Part shown: in pieces, positions 42,718 through 51,004 of the stretch
Numbering within the stretch: the stretch's first letter is position 1
How the letters are laid out: each line of letters opens with the position of its first letter
Assembly (NCBI GenBank): GCA_038868115.1
Contig: JAWBXA010000001.1
Coordinates: 53,466 to 117,465 of the forward strand
Length of the DNA stretch: 64,000 bases
Reading direction: 5' to 3'
Source: JAGTQI01 sp038868115
Lineage (GTDB): Archaea > Thermoproteota > Bathyarchaeia > Bathyarchaeales > Bathycorpusculaceae
Position numbers and translations under genes: made by a program
The notes under the pieces: generated by a model
What the model saw: only the letters and a program-made list of their open reading frames with translations
Database searches by the model: none
What the model was told of the DNA's origin: nothing

Positions 42718-43632
42718 TTGATAAAAGTTGGGTGTTGCGGCTTCCCAACAAGCATGAAACGCTACGTTGAAAACTACAGCCTAGTGGAGCTAAACAGCAC
42801 ATTTTACGAATATCCAAAATTGGAAACAGTTGCTGGATGGCGAGAAAAAGCGCCAGAACACTTCGAATTCACAGTTAAGGCACATCAAGACATAAGCCAT
42901 AAGGCGAAAATGCGGCTAGACGAGACGAGCCGAAAAGCCTTCGAAACCATGAAACAAATATGCAAAGCATTAAAGGCAAAAATACTGCTTATACAGACGC
43001 CCGGCTCCTTCCGACCAGACAAGCTAGGCGAAGCGGAAAAATTCTTTGAGACTGTGGACCGTGAAGGCTTAACGCTGGTTTGGGAAACACGTGGACCAGA
43101 ATGGGAAAAACCAGAGGCTTATAAGCGGCTAGGGCAAGTTTTAAGCCGTCTAGACGTGGTGCACGTGACAGACCCGTTCCGGGTTTTGCCAGTCTACACA
43201 AACCAAACCGCATACTTCCGACTGCACGGCTTAGGCGAAGAACTATATTATTACCAGTACACAGACGAGGAACTGCGGCAACTCGGCGAAATGACCAAAA
43301 AATTTGAGGCGGAAGGCAAAACTGTCTATGTGCTTTTCAATAACCTTGCCATGTTTGATGATGGAATGCGCTTTATACATTACCTTTCCAGCGGGAAATT
43401 CCCAAAAATCACGGGATCAGTTGGCACAAAATCAATAAAAAGCGTGATTGAAAAGACACGTTACCCAGCGCCAAAAAGCGTGCTAATCAAGAAGGTTGGC
43501 TGGAGACTTGTGGAAATAGAAGAGGGCAAACAAATTAGGCTTGCGGAGCTGCTGGCGGAGCTGCCATCAAAAACCTACAAAAACGCGGAAGAACTTCTAA
43601 AAGAGCTGAAAGCCACTAAAAAGCTGGGTTAA
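42718..43632 (+). CDS. DUF72 domain protein
   Basis: 304 residues, TTG start after GAGGCGG. COG1801/DUF72 proteins have a TIM-barrel: IKVGCCGFPTSMKRYVENY, VELNSTFYEYP, EFTVKAHQDISH, LIQTPGSFRPD and AYFRLHG, YVLFNN. Function is unknown in spite of broad distribution; structural likeness to UV-endonuclease-like barrels has been noted. It overlaps the convergent uracil-DNA glycosylase gene by 4 bases. Confidence 0.92.
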   Translation: MIKVGCCGFPTSMKRYVENYSLVELNSTFYEYPKLETVAGWREKAPEHFEFTVKAHQDISHKAKMRLDETSRKAFETMKQICKALKAKILLIQTPGSFRPDKLGEAEKFFETVDREGLTLVWETRGPEWEKPEAYKRLGQVLSRLDVVHVTDPFRVLPVYTNQTAYFRLHGLGEELYYYQYTDEELRQLGEMTKKFEAEGKTVYVLFNNLAMFDDGMRFIHYLSSGKFPKITGSVGTKSIKSVIEKTRYPAPKSVLIKKVGWRLVEIEEGKQIRLAELLAELPSKTYKNAEELLKELKATKKLG

Positions 43633-44231
43633 ACAGCCAAACCCAACTCCAGAATTTTCGCCTTCAACAGTCTAAAGTCTTCGATGAGCAGTTGCTTGTA
43701 GTTGGTGCTGTAAAGCCCAGCCGCTGGATGAAAAGTTGCGAAAACAGTCATATCCAAACCTAAAATATTCGCGTTGTAAAATTTTCCCCTAGCCTCTGTT
43801 ATGCTCCGGAAGGGTATTCCAGCCTTTGCGAAAATATAGGCTGTTGAATAGTGTCCGAGAGTTACTATAAGTTTCGGCTTTATAGCCATTATCTGCCGTT
43901 CCAAAAATGGTGTGCATGCCTCAATTTCAGCGGGTGCTGGCTCGCGGTTCCCCGGTGGACGGCACTTCAAAACGTTCCCAATGAAGACTTGGCATCTTGA
44001 CAAGCCAGTCTCTGCTAAAAGCGAGTCCAAAAATTTTCCGGCAGCCCCAACAAAAGGCTTGCCCTTAACATCTTCCCAGTAGCCTGGCGCTTCTCCAATA
44101 AGCACCACTTTGGCATTTGGGTCACCATCACCCGGAACAGCGTTTTTCCGGGTTCTCCAAAGACTACACCTTGTGCAAGCCTTAACCTCTGAAGCAACAG
44201 CCTCCAAAACAACTGCATTTAATGAGCCCAT
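43629..44231 (-). CDS. udg: Uracil-DNA glycosylase, family 4
   Basis: Excises uracil from DNA, important for thermophiles with cytosine deamination. 200 residues. Iron-sulphur cysteines in CTRCSLW and later in NVLKCRPPGNR and IEACTPF; active-site motif 1 GEAPGYWED and motif 3 FATFHPAAGLY. The length is typical for the 4Fe-4S family. Confidence 0.95.
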   Translation of the reverse strand: MGSLNAVVLEAVASEVKACTRCSLWRTRKNAVPGDGDPNAKVVLIGEAPGYWEDVKGKPFVGAAGKFLDSLLAETGLSRCQVFIGNVLKCRPPGNREPAPAEIEACTPFLERQIMAIKPKLIVTLGHYSTAYIFAKAGIPFRSITEARGKFYNANILGLDMTVFATFHPAAGLYSTNYKQLLIEDFRLLKAKILELGLAV

Positions 44232-44538
44232 GCCATTCAGCCAGTTTTAATGGTACGCTAAGAGGCGCTTATTAAGAGAATTGCCGGTTCAGGAGGGAAC
44301 CTTTCCGAGAGGAGTAAAAGAAATGCAAAAAGTACGAAGCCAAACCCTGAAAATTCTCTAGAGGAGAAGGAAGGAGGTCACTTTAGGATGCCTTTCTAAA
44401 CCATTTTCTCACGCAACAAAATTACACGGAGAAGTATCCAATTTACGAGAGCCACACGGCTTAAAATTGACTAGAAAATACGAAATCTAGAGGGGCCTGT
44501 CAATTTTGCAATTCGCTGTTAGCAGCAAAATTGACATT
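44232..44538. other. Non-coding stretch with a hairpin at its right end
   Basis: About 305 bases with no supported gene. It is purine-rich around 44310-44390, with GGAGG-like stretches not followed by a useful frame. The only clear structure is the inverted repeat at 44498-44536, described separately. No tRNA or C/D-box pattern was found. Confidence 0.5.
44498..44536 (-). terminator. Perfect 12-bp inverted repeat after the DUF1805 gene
   Basis: TGTCAATTTTGC at 44498-44509 and GCAAAATTGACA at 44525-44536 are perfect complements with a 15-base loop. The element starts two bases after the DUF1805 stop codon (minus strand), so it would form a hairpin at the end of that transcript. It may protect or end the RNA, or be a protein-binding palindrome. 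A partial third copy (AAAATTGAC) lies at 44463-44471. Confidence 0.5.
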
Positions 44539-44826
44539 TTACAGCATGCGAGTTAAGGCTTCTGCGCCTCGCATTCCGGGCTGTACGCCTAGTCCTTTAG
44601 CCTTTGTTGTTGCGGCTTTAATTTCAGCGTTTAAAACATCCTCGAAAGTTTTTACTCCGCTCACCACGGCAGCGGCCACGCCGAGGCGTTCCGCCGCCTC
44701 AACGTTTAGGAAGCCGCACATAACGAAGCCCTTCTCCGCCACAACCAGCAATAGTGGTGGCGAATTTGGAAGCTCAACTCTGACGCCCAAACACGTTTTA
44801 TCACCCAACTTTAACCTGAGCCACAC
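44539..44826 (-). CDS. DUF1805 domain protein
   Basis: 95 residues, single DUF1805 domain: LVVAEKGFVMCGFLNVEAAE, RLGVAAAVVSGVKTFEDVL, AEIKAATTKAKGLGV and PGMRGAEALTRM. Function unknown; the central CGF-L and the VSGV-T-ED elements are the conserved core. Monocistronic, followed by a hairpin. Confidence 0.9.
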   Translation of the reverse strand: MWLRLKLGDKTCLGVRVELPNSPPLLLVVAEKGFVMCGFLNVEAAERLGVAAAVVSGVKTFEDVLNAEIKAATTKAKGLGVQPGMRGAEALTRML

Positions 44827-44909
44827 TTATCAAACCAGCCACCCGCTACAGCCCTTGATTAATGTTGTAATTTTTAAATAAGAATTGCCACACAGAAAAA
44901 GCGAAAACC

Positions 44910-45509
44910 ATGCTGACAAAGCTCAAAGCAAAAGTGCAAGCAGCCATAAAAGCACAAGTCCAAACAGCCAACAAGTTAGGCTTAACACCAAACATCATAA
45001 GTGTCATAGGCATAGTTTTAGCCTTAATCTCGGCAACAGCCTACACAAACGGACGCCAAGGCATGACCTTAGCGATGGCTGTTTTTATACTGCTTCTTTC
45101 GGGATACTGCGACATACTAGACGGAGCCCTAGCAAAACTATACCAAAAGTCAACACCTTTCGGCGGCTTTTTGGACTCTCTACTCGATAGGTACGCAGAC
45201 TCGGCAATTTATGTGGGCATAATAATGGGCGGATTGTGCTCGATTCCGTGGGGGCTAATAGCCCTTATAGGCTCTTTGCTGGTAAGCTACTCCCGCGCCA
45301 GAGCAGAAGCAGCAGACATAAAAATGGAAACAGTTGGCTTGGTGGAAAGAGCCGAACGTATAATCATAATTGCGGTTGCAAGCCTAGCCGAAATATTCTT
45401 TGTAGGCATTATAGAAGCAAGCATGATACTGTTAGCTGTGCTCACAAACTTGACAGTTCTTCAGAGAAGCCTATACACGTATAAGATGTTAAAGAAAAAG
45501 TGCAGCTGA
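44910..45509 (+). CDS. CDP-alcohol phosphatidyltransferase family protein
   Basis: Membrane enzyme of 199 residues with about six helices. The family motif D-x2-D-G-x2-A-x8-G-x3-D-x3-D is present in DILDGALAKLYQKS followed by FGGFLDSLLDRYAD, with Lys where Arg is more usual. Archaeal members make phospholipids such as archaetidylinositol phosphate from CDP-archaeol; the polar acceptor here is not known. TTTTTAAATAAG near 44872 is a possible promoter. Convergent with rps26e. Confidence 0.9.
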   Translation: MLTKLKAKVQAAIKAQVQTANKLGLTPNIISVIGIVLALISATAYTNGRQGMTLAMAVFILLLSGYCDILDGALAKLYQKSTPFGGFLDSLLDRYADSAIYVGIIMGGLCSIPWGLIALIGSLLVSYSRARAEAADIKMETVGLVERAERIIIIAVASLAEIFFVGIIEASMILLAVLTNLTVLQRSLYTYKMLKKKCS

Positions 45510-45513
45510 AAAG

Positions 45514-45804
45514 CTAAAACCTTCTACCAATGCGAAGTTTGCGCTCTTCTCTAGCGCGAACCTTCACAATGCCATAATGAACAGCGCATGAAACGCAATA
45601 ATATTTTGTGTCAACTGGAGCAGATATATAAGCGCCTTTTTGACGAAGCTCCTTGGCTAGGGCTGGATCTACCAGAGAAAGCCTTCGCGTAATCTTTTTG
45701 GCTTTGTCCCGTGGCACAAGTTCCCCACAGTTGGCACACTGGACGAAGCCGCTTCTACCCTTAGCGCCCTTCGACCTTCCCCGACTCTTTCTCTTGTATG
45801 GCAT
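45514..45804 (-). CDS. rps26e: 30S ribosomal protein S26e
   Basis: 96 residues: basic N-terminus (MPYKRKSRGRSKGAKGRSG), a zinc site formed by CANC and CVSC pairs (VQCANCGELVPRDKA, YYCVSCAVHYGIVKVR). S26e lies near the mRNA exit on the small subunit and in archaea is found mainly in TACK and Asgard lineages, which supports that placement. Confidence 0.94.
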   Translation of the reverse strand: MPYKRKSRGRSKGAKGRSGFVQCANCGELVPRDKAKKITRRLSLVDPALAKELRQKGAYISAPVDTKYYCVSCAVHYGIVKVRAREERKLRIGRRF

Positions 45805-45848
45805 AACTTAACCCACAAACAATTCTATCGTGATATAGCCACGCACGC

Positions 45849-46739
45849 TTATATATCTGTTCTTAATTTCAAAACACAAGCAATATTAGCCCTTGAATCT
45901 ATTCTTGGGATGATCTTCCCAGTAGACGACGTGAATAAAGTTGTGACGCCCGGACCATGTCCAGAAGTTACACAGTTTGTGTGGACAACTATGCCTACTG
46001 AAACGGCGCCCTTGCGGTAGACTCGTCCATAAGAATGGTCCGCATCTAATATGGCTACTAAATCGCCGAGCCTTAAATCGTCAAGCCCGTACTCCTTCCG
46101 TGCGGCTTCATCAAAAAGCTGTATATCATAATCCCCAGAATATGTCTGATTAGCACCTAAACCGGAACCCATAATCGCCGCTGGGATAACATGTGTAACA
46201 GGAACCTCCAACTTATCGCCAATAGGTTTGGGGTCTAAAGCATCCAAAAAGCGGGGGTCCATGTTCATAACCTTGATATCTGGGAAATCCAAGAGCTTCA
46301 AGCCTACACCAAAAGCCTTTACTAGCACTTTGTCACCTAACATAAGCTTTTCAAGGGTTTCAGGCTGAAAGTCTACGAGCACATGTTCTATCCCGCCATG
46401 CTTGCCGGTGACGATGCCCTTTGCGCCTTTAGCGTCTCCGGAAACTACAACAGCTTCATTTCCAATACATGAAAGCACGTTTAGAGCTGTGTTGGCACCC
46501 CGACCAAAGGTAGGGTCGTTCTCTTTGTTTTCTATGCTCACGCCAGGCTCAACGTGATCGGCTTCCCAGCTGCAAGCCGAGTCGCCTACTCTCACATTGT
46601 AGGTTATTCCACCTACACCTGGTAAAACCATAGGTATTCCTTCAGCTGATATGTTGTATATGCCTCTTCCATAAATCGGGCTTGTAACTTCACCTACAAC
46701 TGAAATCTTAACAAGTTTATCAACATTTGTTCTTAGCAT
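45849..46739 (-). CDS. DUF4438 domain protein
   Basis: 296 residues from the ATG at 46739 (another at 46754 in frame). Matches the DUF4438 family, which has a Gly-rich beta-structured core: VLPGVGGITYNVRVGDSA, WEADHVEPGVS, SGDAKGAKGIVTGKHGG, VMNMDPRFLDAL, and DYDIQLFDE. It is found in archaea and thermophilic bacteria; no biochemical role known to me. Conserved His/Asp/Glu residues hint at a metal or enzyme site. Confidence 0.9.
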   Translation of the reverse strand: MLRTNVDKLVKISVVGEVTSPIYGRGIYNISAEGIPMVLPGVGGITYNVRVGDSACSWEADHVEPGVSIENKENDPTFGRGANTALNVLSCIGNEAVVVSGDAKGAKGIVTGKHGGIEHVLVDFQPETLEKLMLGDKVLVKAFGVGLKLLDFPDIKVMNMDPRFLDALDPKPIGDKLEVPVTHVIPAAIMGSGLGANQTYSGDYDIQLFDEAARKEYGLDDLRLGDLVAILDADHSYGRVYRKGAVSVGIVVHTNCVTSGHGPGVTTLFTSSTGKIIPRIDSRANIACVLKLRTDI

Positions 46740-46899
46740 AAGCTTTCTCCTCAACGATTAGAGTCAACGCTGGTCTTGGATAATAAGTTTCCCTCTAAAA
46801 CATTATACAACTGCTTGGAACATGGCAAGTCTTAAATGTTTCTTCCAATTTGAGTTGAGTGAATAGCAAGCGCATAAAGCTGACAGTGGCGAAAATTAA

Positions 46900-47484
46900 A
46901 TGGCTGAAATTGGTTTAAGATCAAAAATGCTAGTTAGAGACGTTATGAGCAGCCCAGTGATAACTGTAGACGAAGATGTAACGGCAAATCGTGTTGCAGA
47001 ACTGATGGAAAAGCATGAATTAGGATGCATAATAGTAACTAGCAAGGAAGGAAAGCCTATAGGAATAATAACCGAAAGAGACCTTGTTACACGTGTTCTT
47101 GCAAAAAACGTTAAACCCGACACTTTAAAGGCAAAAGATGTCATGACAGCACCATTAATAACAATAGAACCAGACGAAACAATAAGCGATGCAGCCAGAA
47201 AAATGAGCAAACTAAACATCAGAAGGCTAGGCGTAGTCTACAAGGGACAACTCATCGGAATTCTCTCAAGCAAAGACATATTAGCTGTAATGCCGGAACT
47301 CATTGAAACAATACAAGAGAGGGCCCTCATAGAGGGAGAAAACCTAGCCCAAACAACCATAACAGAAGAAGAGCCCTCTCTAGCTGGGTACTGCGACCGC
47401 TGCGGCGGCTGGTCAGACATCCTTAAAGAGGTGGACGGAGAATTTCTCTGCGAAGATTGTAGGGCCGAGTTAGAGAGCGAATGA
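46900..47484 (+). CDS. CBS-pair protein with a C-terminal zinc ribbon
   Basis: 194 residues. Two CBS motifs form a Bateman module (VRDVMSSPVITVDEDVTAN, IGIITERDLVTRVLAK; KDVMTAPLITIEPDETISD, LIGILSSKDILAV), which usually binds adenine nucleotides. The last 35 residues carry a zinc ribbon (YCDRCGGWSDI and LCEDCRAE, CxxC twice). Probably a regulatory protein sensing energy state. A decayed CBS gene follows immediately on the same strand. Confidence 0.92.
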   Translation: MAEIGLRSKMLVRDVMSSPVITVDEDVTANRVAELMEKHELGCIIVTSKEGKPIGIITERDLVTRVLAKNVKPDTLKAKDVMTAPLITIEPDETISDAARKMSKLNIRRLGVVYKGQLIGILSSKDILAVMPELIETIQERALIEGENLAQTTITEEEPSLAGYCDRCGGWSDILKEVDGEFLCEDCRAELESE

Positions 47485-47549
47485 AAACCACGCCTTATTT
47501 ATGACGAAAAGCTCACAACAAAAGCCTGCGCCTAATGCGTCCACTCTCA

Positions 47550-48035
47550 GTAATATAGATAAGGTTGCAAAAGTTATGGTTTCAAAAGATATTGGGCAAT
47601 TCCAGTCATGGGTAAAGGAAGACTAATAGGCATGGTGGATAGAGACCGTATAAAAAATTTCACAACTCAATGACGGAAAAGGTAGTAACGGCACCGCACA
47701 AAATAACAATCTCGAGGCGGAGAAAACTATGATTGGACGGAGTCTTAAAATGCTCCCAATAGTTTCAGAAGGCAAAGTCGTTGGCATAGTAACGTCCAGA
47801 GCATCATACGCTTCTTTGGCTCAGGCGAAGTCTCAACACCTAAAATTAGGAACAATAACATAAGTTCTGAATACGTTAGCCCTTGAATTGCCATAAAAGA
47901 AGTTACAACAACCGCGCCGGAAGCTGATTTTGGACAGAAAAAGGTCGTAGAAAAATCTTGGGTTTGCTCGTAGTTCAAAGCGAGAAGTTCGTTGGCATAA
48001 TAACCGAAAGGGACTTCTTTAAAATAATCGAGTAA
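47550..48035 (+). pseudogene. Decayed CBS-domain gene
   Basis: Pieces of CBS domains lie in changing frames: DKVAKVMVSKDI, then IPVMGKGRLIGMVDRDRIKN, MTEKVVTAP, then KMLPIVSEGKVVGIVTSRAS, then AIKEVTTTAPEADFGQK and finally LGLLVVQSEKFVGIITERDF followed by KIIE and TAA at 48033-48035. At least four frame changes or stops interrupt what would be a four-CBS protein of about 160-180 residues or more. Decay is clearly biological rather than one sequencing error. It ends 15 bases before trm5. Confidence 0.85.
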
Positions 48036-48050
48036 AATATAGGCAACTTT

Positions 48051-49121
48051 ATGCTAAAGGAAGCGCCCTGTCTCAAAGTTCCAAAAATTAATGGAGAAAA
48101 AGCCATAACAACAGCCCACAAACTAGGATTGATTAGCAAAGAACTGGAAGTTCAAAGAGACAACAATTACATTTACATTCCCCTCACAAAAAATCCCTCA
48201 CAATACGAAATTCGAGTCTTCCAAAAACAGGCAATAAGCCTAGAAATCACAATCTATACTTTTCCAGAAAGGAGAAAACATCCAAAAACATTTATAGAAT
48301 TGTTAGAAGACAAACTGCCACCCCACCTACTGGCTTGTGTTCCCCGAGCCATGGACATTATTGGCGATATAGCCGTAATTGAAATCCCACCAGAACTTGA
48401 AGCTCGCAAGATAGAAATCGGAAATGCAATTCTACAAACTCACAAAAGCTTGCGGACAGTTCTTGCAAAAGCCGGAGCAATAAAAGGTGAATACCGAACA
48501 AGAGAATACGTGGTTATGGCTGGGGAGCCGAAAACAGAAACAATACATAAAGAGCATGGGTGCCTTTACCATGTAGACCTAGCCAAAGCCTACTTCTCGC
48601 CACGCCTATCTCACGAGCACAAGCGCGTAGCTTTAATGGTTAAGGAAGGAGAAACTGTCATAGACATGTTTGCAGGAGTGGGCCCCTTCTCAATTCTCAT
48701 AGCTAAAACCCATGAAAACGTTAAGGTTTACGCCATAGACATAAACCCGGAAGCCGTTGCCTTGCTCGGAAAAAATGTTATACTAAACAGAGTTGAGGGA
48801 AAAGTCTATCCAATTTTAGGCGATGCAAGGCAAATTGTTAAACAAAAACTTCGCGGACTGGCAGACCGCGTAATCATGAACTTTCCGAAAAAAGCCATAG
48901 ATTTTGTCGGAACAGCATGTGAAGCGCTAAAATCACAAGGGGGTACCGCACACTTTTACAGTTTCATTACGCCAGAGGAGCCATTAGAAAAACTAGAAGA
49001 GCGCCTCAAAGAGGAGGTTAAAAAGTATGGCAGAAGAGTGACAAAAATTCTTTCCTCAAAAACTATTCGCGAAACAGCCCCATACCAATGGCAAGCCGTC
49101 ATAGATGCTGAGATTCGCTAA
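48051..49121 (+). CDS. trm5: tRNA (guanine(37)-N1)-methyltransferase Trm5
   Basis: Methylates G37 of tRNA with SAM, preventing frameshifts. 356 residues: N-terminal D1/D2 domains, then YHVDLAKAYFSPRLSHEHKR, the SAM motif IDMFAGVGPFSILIA, DINPEAVALLGKNV and the catalytic NFPKKAIDF (N-x-P-K type). Archaeal length. It overlaps the convergent DUF371 gene by 4 bases. Confidence 0.95.
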   Translation: MLKEAPCLKVPKINGEKAITTAHKLGLISKELEVQRDNNYIYIPLTKNPSQYEIRVFQKQAISLEITIYTFPERRKHPKTFIELLEDKLPPHLLACVPRAMDIIGDIAVIEIPPELEARKIEIGNAILQTHKSLRTVLAKAGAIKGEYRTREYVVMAGEPKTETIHKEHGCLYHVDLAKAYFSPRLSHEHKRVALMVKEGETVIDMFAGVGPFSILIAKTHENVKVYAIDINPEAVALLGKNVILNRVEGKVYPILGDARQIVKQKLRGLADRVIMNFPKKAIDFVGTACEALKSQGGTAHFYSFITPEEPLEKLEERLKEEVKKYGRRVTKILSSKTIRETAPYQWQAVIDAEIR

Positions 49122-49543
49122 ACCTCAACAGTTAAAGTTATCTTAACCCTGCGTTCTGGACTCTGAAGCCTCTTCACAAGAGCCCTTGACAAGTCGCAAG
49201 CAGCCTTATCCGCATTAATTGCCAGAGTTCTACCGCAAATATATCCACTTTTTCTCACAACCATATCAGTTGGATGTGACAATATTAGCCTCGGGCTCCC
49301 AAAAGCCTTTATAACATCAACAACCCCACCAGCATCTATAAGAATCGTAAGCTTCGCATTTTCTTTGCAGAGAAGGCCCCTAAACTCTGGTTTTAAGTCT
49401 AACAAGCCCTTATCAGCTGAAACAGCAACAATGCAGTCGCCCTTGACTGTTAGCTCCTCCTCTTTCGTTATCTCAAGCGTAGTCTTATGAGACGCCCTTA
49501 CATTCTCATGGCCAAAAGCTGTTATAACCTCGGATATCTTCAT
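49118..49543 (-). CDS. DUF371 domain protein
   Basis: 141 residues from the ATG at 49543 (the frame is open to 49636, but that would overlap the GNAT gene and lacks family similarity). DUF371 core: TAFGHENVRASHKTTLEITK, VKGDCIVAVSADKGL, RLILSHPTDMVVRKSGYICG and TLAINADKAACDL. Function unknown; found almost only in archaea. The conserved GHxNV and the A-DKA elements suggest an enzyme. Thirteen bases after the GNAT gene on the same strand. Confidence 0.9.
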   Translation of the reverse strand: MKISEVITAFGHENVRASHKTTLEITKEEELTVKGDCIVAVSADKGLLDLKPEFRGLLCKENAKLTILIDAGGVVDVIKAFGSPRLILSHPTDMVVRKSGYICGRTLAINADKAACDLSRALVKRLQSPERRVKITLTVEV

Positions 49544-49556
49544 AAAAACGCCTTTC

Positions 49557-50003
49557 TTACAACTCTTTTGCCAGATACAACGCTGTTTTAGCATTATCAT
49601 ACAGCTTTTCGCTGTAGCCGCAGATTTTGAAGCCATTTTTTAAATAAAGGTTTAAGGCTGGAATATTATTTATAGCAGTATCACACATTATAACCCGCGC
49701 ACCGTTCTCTCTTGCAAAATCCTCTATCACCCTCAGTAAAAGGGAACCTATCCCCCTACGTCTATAACCAAAATCAACGAGAATGCTTATCACGTGAGCG
49801 CTTCTATTCCATCTATAAAAATGCACTCTGGAAAAACCAACAATCTCTCCATCTTCCTCGACGACAAAAAACCTACACTTTTCGTTGGGGCTTTCAAAGT
49901 TTAAAATAGCCGCTAAATCCTCGTTTAATGGCTCCTTATTCCTTTTAATCAGCTCTACTATTTTTGGCAGATCTTCCATATTTACTATTCGAATCTTCGG
50001 CAT
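49557..50003 (-). CDS. GNAT family N-acetyltransferase
   Basis: 148 residues with the acetyl-CoA binding motif A: HVISILVDFGYRRRGIGSLL (R-x-x-G-I-G) and motif B NIPALNLYLKNGF with the Tyr near the end (EKLYDNAKTALYLAKEL). RimI/protein N-terminal acetyltransferase-like, but the acceptor is unknown. Its stop is 13 bases before DUF371 and its start directly abuts the upstream regulator's stop, so the three genes form an operon. Confidence 0.9.
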   Translation of the reverse strand: MPKIRIVNMEDLPKIVELIKRNKEPLNEDLAAILNFESPNEKCRFFVVEEDGEIVGFSRVHFYRWNRSAHVISILVDFGYRRRGIGSLLLRVIEDFARENGARVIMCDTAINNIPALNLYLKNGFKICGYSEKLYDNAKTALYLAKEL

Positions 50004-50969
50004 TTACTCCAAAACCTCTATCGAGTCCACTTTACCATCACCATCTAAGTCAAAACCTTGTATCACTTTGGCAAAGGTGTCCTCACCCCTATAATTCCGC
50101 AATGTTTTATCATGGAAATTTGTCAACGCCAAAACACACGCTTTAGTGCCAACAGCCTTATTCCCAGCCAAAACTACAATCCGCTTGCTTTTATCCCATG
50201 GATTAACAATTTTTGCCACAAGCCCAACAGCATCAGCCACATAAACTTGCCCAGTCTTAGTTGAAACCAAACCGCCAAACAAAAAGCCTTGTTCGGACGG
50301 TCGCATATTAAACTTTAAGGGCAAATAATCATTCAACTCTTGCGTCAAAAGATTTGTTCCGGGTCCACCTACAAGAATTAGATTGTTCCTCTCCTCTTTT
50401 TCAGCCTTAACATCTACATCAAGCTTCACAGCAAAATTTTGAGGCATCCTAGTAAATTGTCCAAGAAAGAAAGTCAAGTGAGAAGCATAATGCCCGTCTC
50501 GAGCACTTGTTCTGAAAGGGCCGTGAGGTGTTGGACTGCCCACAACGATTTTCCCATCAAAACATCCATCTTTGCGGATAAACTCGCCGAAAAATCTTCG
50601 GACTTGCTCGCTGATGCCAACCAGCGGAAGTTTTTCAATAGTTTTGTATCCTTTAGGCAGCTCTATTCCAAAGGCCGGGGAGGTTGCCGCGTAATATCTA
50701 GCTATAGCTCCCTTCTTCTCCTCTTGCCTCACAACCGCTATAGCTCCAGCTTTAACCAACTTCCTCACATGGTAGTAAACCTTTTGCTCGTGGACTCCAA
50801 GCGCTTTCGCAATTTCAAGGGGATACATCGCCCTCTCCGAAAGCATGACTAAAATTTTCCAGCTCAGCCTGTTCAAAATAAGCTTAAGCTTTTGCGGGTC
50901 GTCGAAAACCTTAATCTCCTTAACCATCTGTGTTTTGCCATTATCATGCAGCAACAATTTTTTACTCAT
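50004..50969 (-). CDS. Winged-helix protein with S-layer-like domain and EF-hand
   Basis: About 321 residues from the ATG at 50969 (GGATGA upstream; ATG at 50978 also in frame). Residues about 15-90 make an ArsR-like winged helix (SERAMYPLEIAKALGVHEQK, VYYHVRKLVKAGAI). The central part resembles the LVGGPGTNLLTQELNDYLP segment seen in archaeal S-layer proteins. The last 15 residues contain a canonical calcium loop, D-x-D-x-DG-x-x-D (DLDGDGKVDSIE). No membrane helix or signal peptide is evident, so this is a DNA-binding protein with extracellular-type modules; function unknown. Confidence 0.75.
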   Translation of the reverse strand: MSKKLLLHDNGKTQMVKEIKVFDDPQKLKLILNRLSWKILVMLSERAMYPLEIAKALGVHEQKVYYHVRKLVKAGAIAVVRQEEKKGAIARYYAATSPAFGIELPKGYKTIEKLPLVGISEQVRRFFGEFIRKDGCFDGKIVVGSPTPHGPFRTSARDGHYASHLTFFLGQFTRMPQNFAVKLDVDVKAEKEERNNLILVGGPGTNLLTQELNDYLPLKFNMRPSEQGFLFGGLVSTKTGQVYVADAVGLVAKIVNPWDKSKRIVVLAGNKAVGTKACVLALTNFHDKTLRNYRGEDTFAKVIQGFDLDGDGKVDSIEVLE

Positions 50970-50982
50970 GGTCGTCATCCAT

Positions 50983-50996
50983 ATGCACAAATGCAT
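50983..50996. promoter_or_regulatory. Palindrome ATGCA-N4-TGCAT before the winged-helix gene
   Basis: ATGCA at 50983-50987 and TGCAT at 50992-50996 flank four bases, just upstream of the start codon at 50969-50978 and close to the expected transcription start (an AT-rich TATA-like region lies around 51000-51020). It could be an autoregulatory operator for the winged-helix protein. Confidence 0.4.
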
Positions 50997-51004
50997 TTCG
51001 TTAT

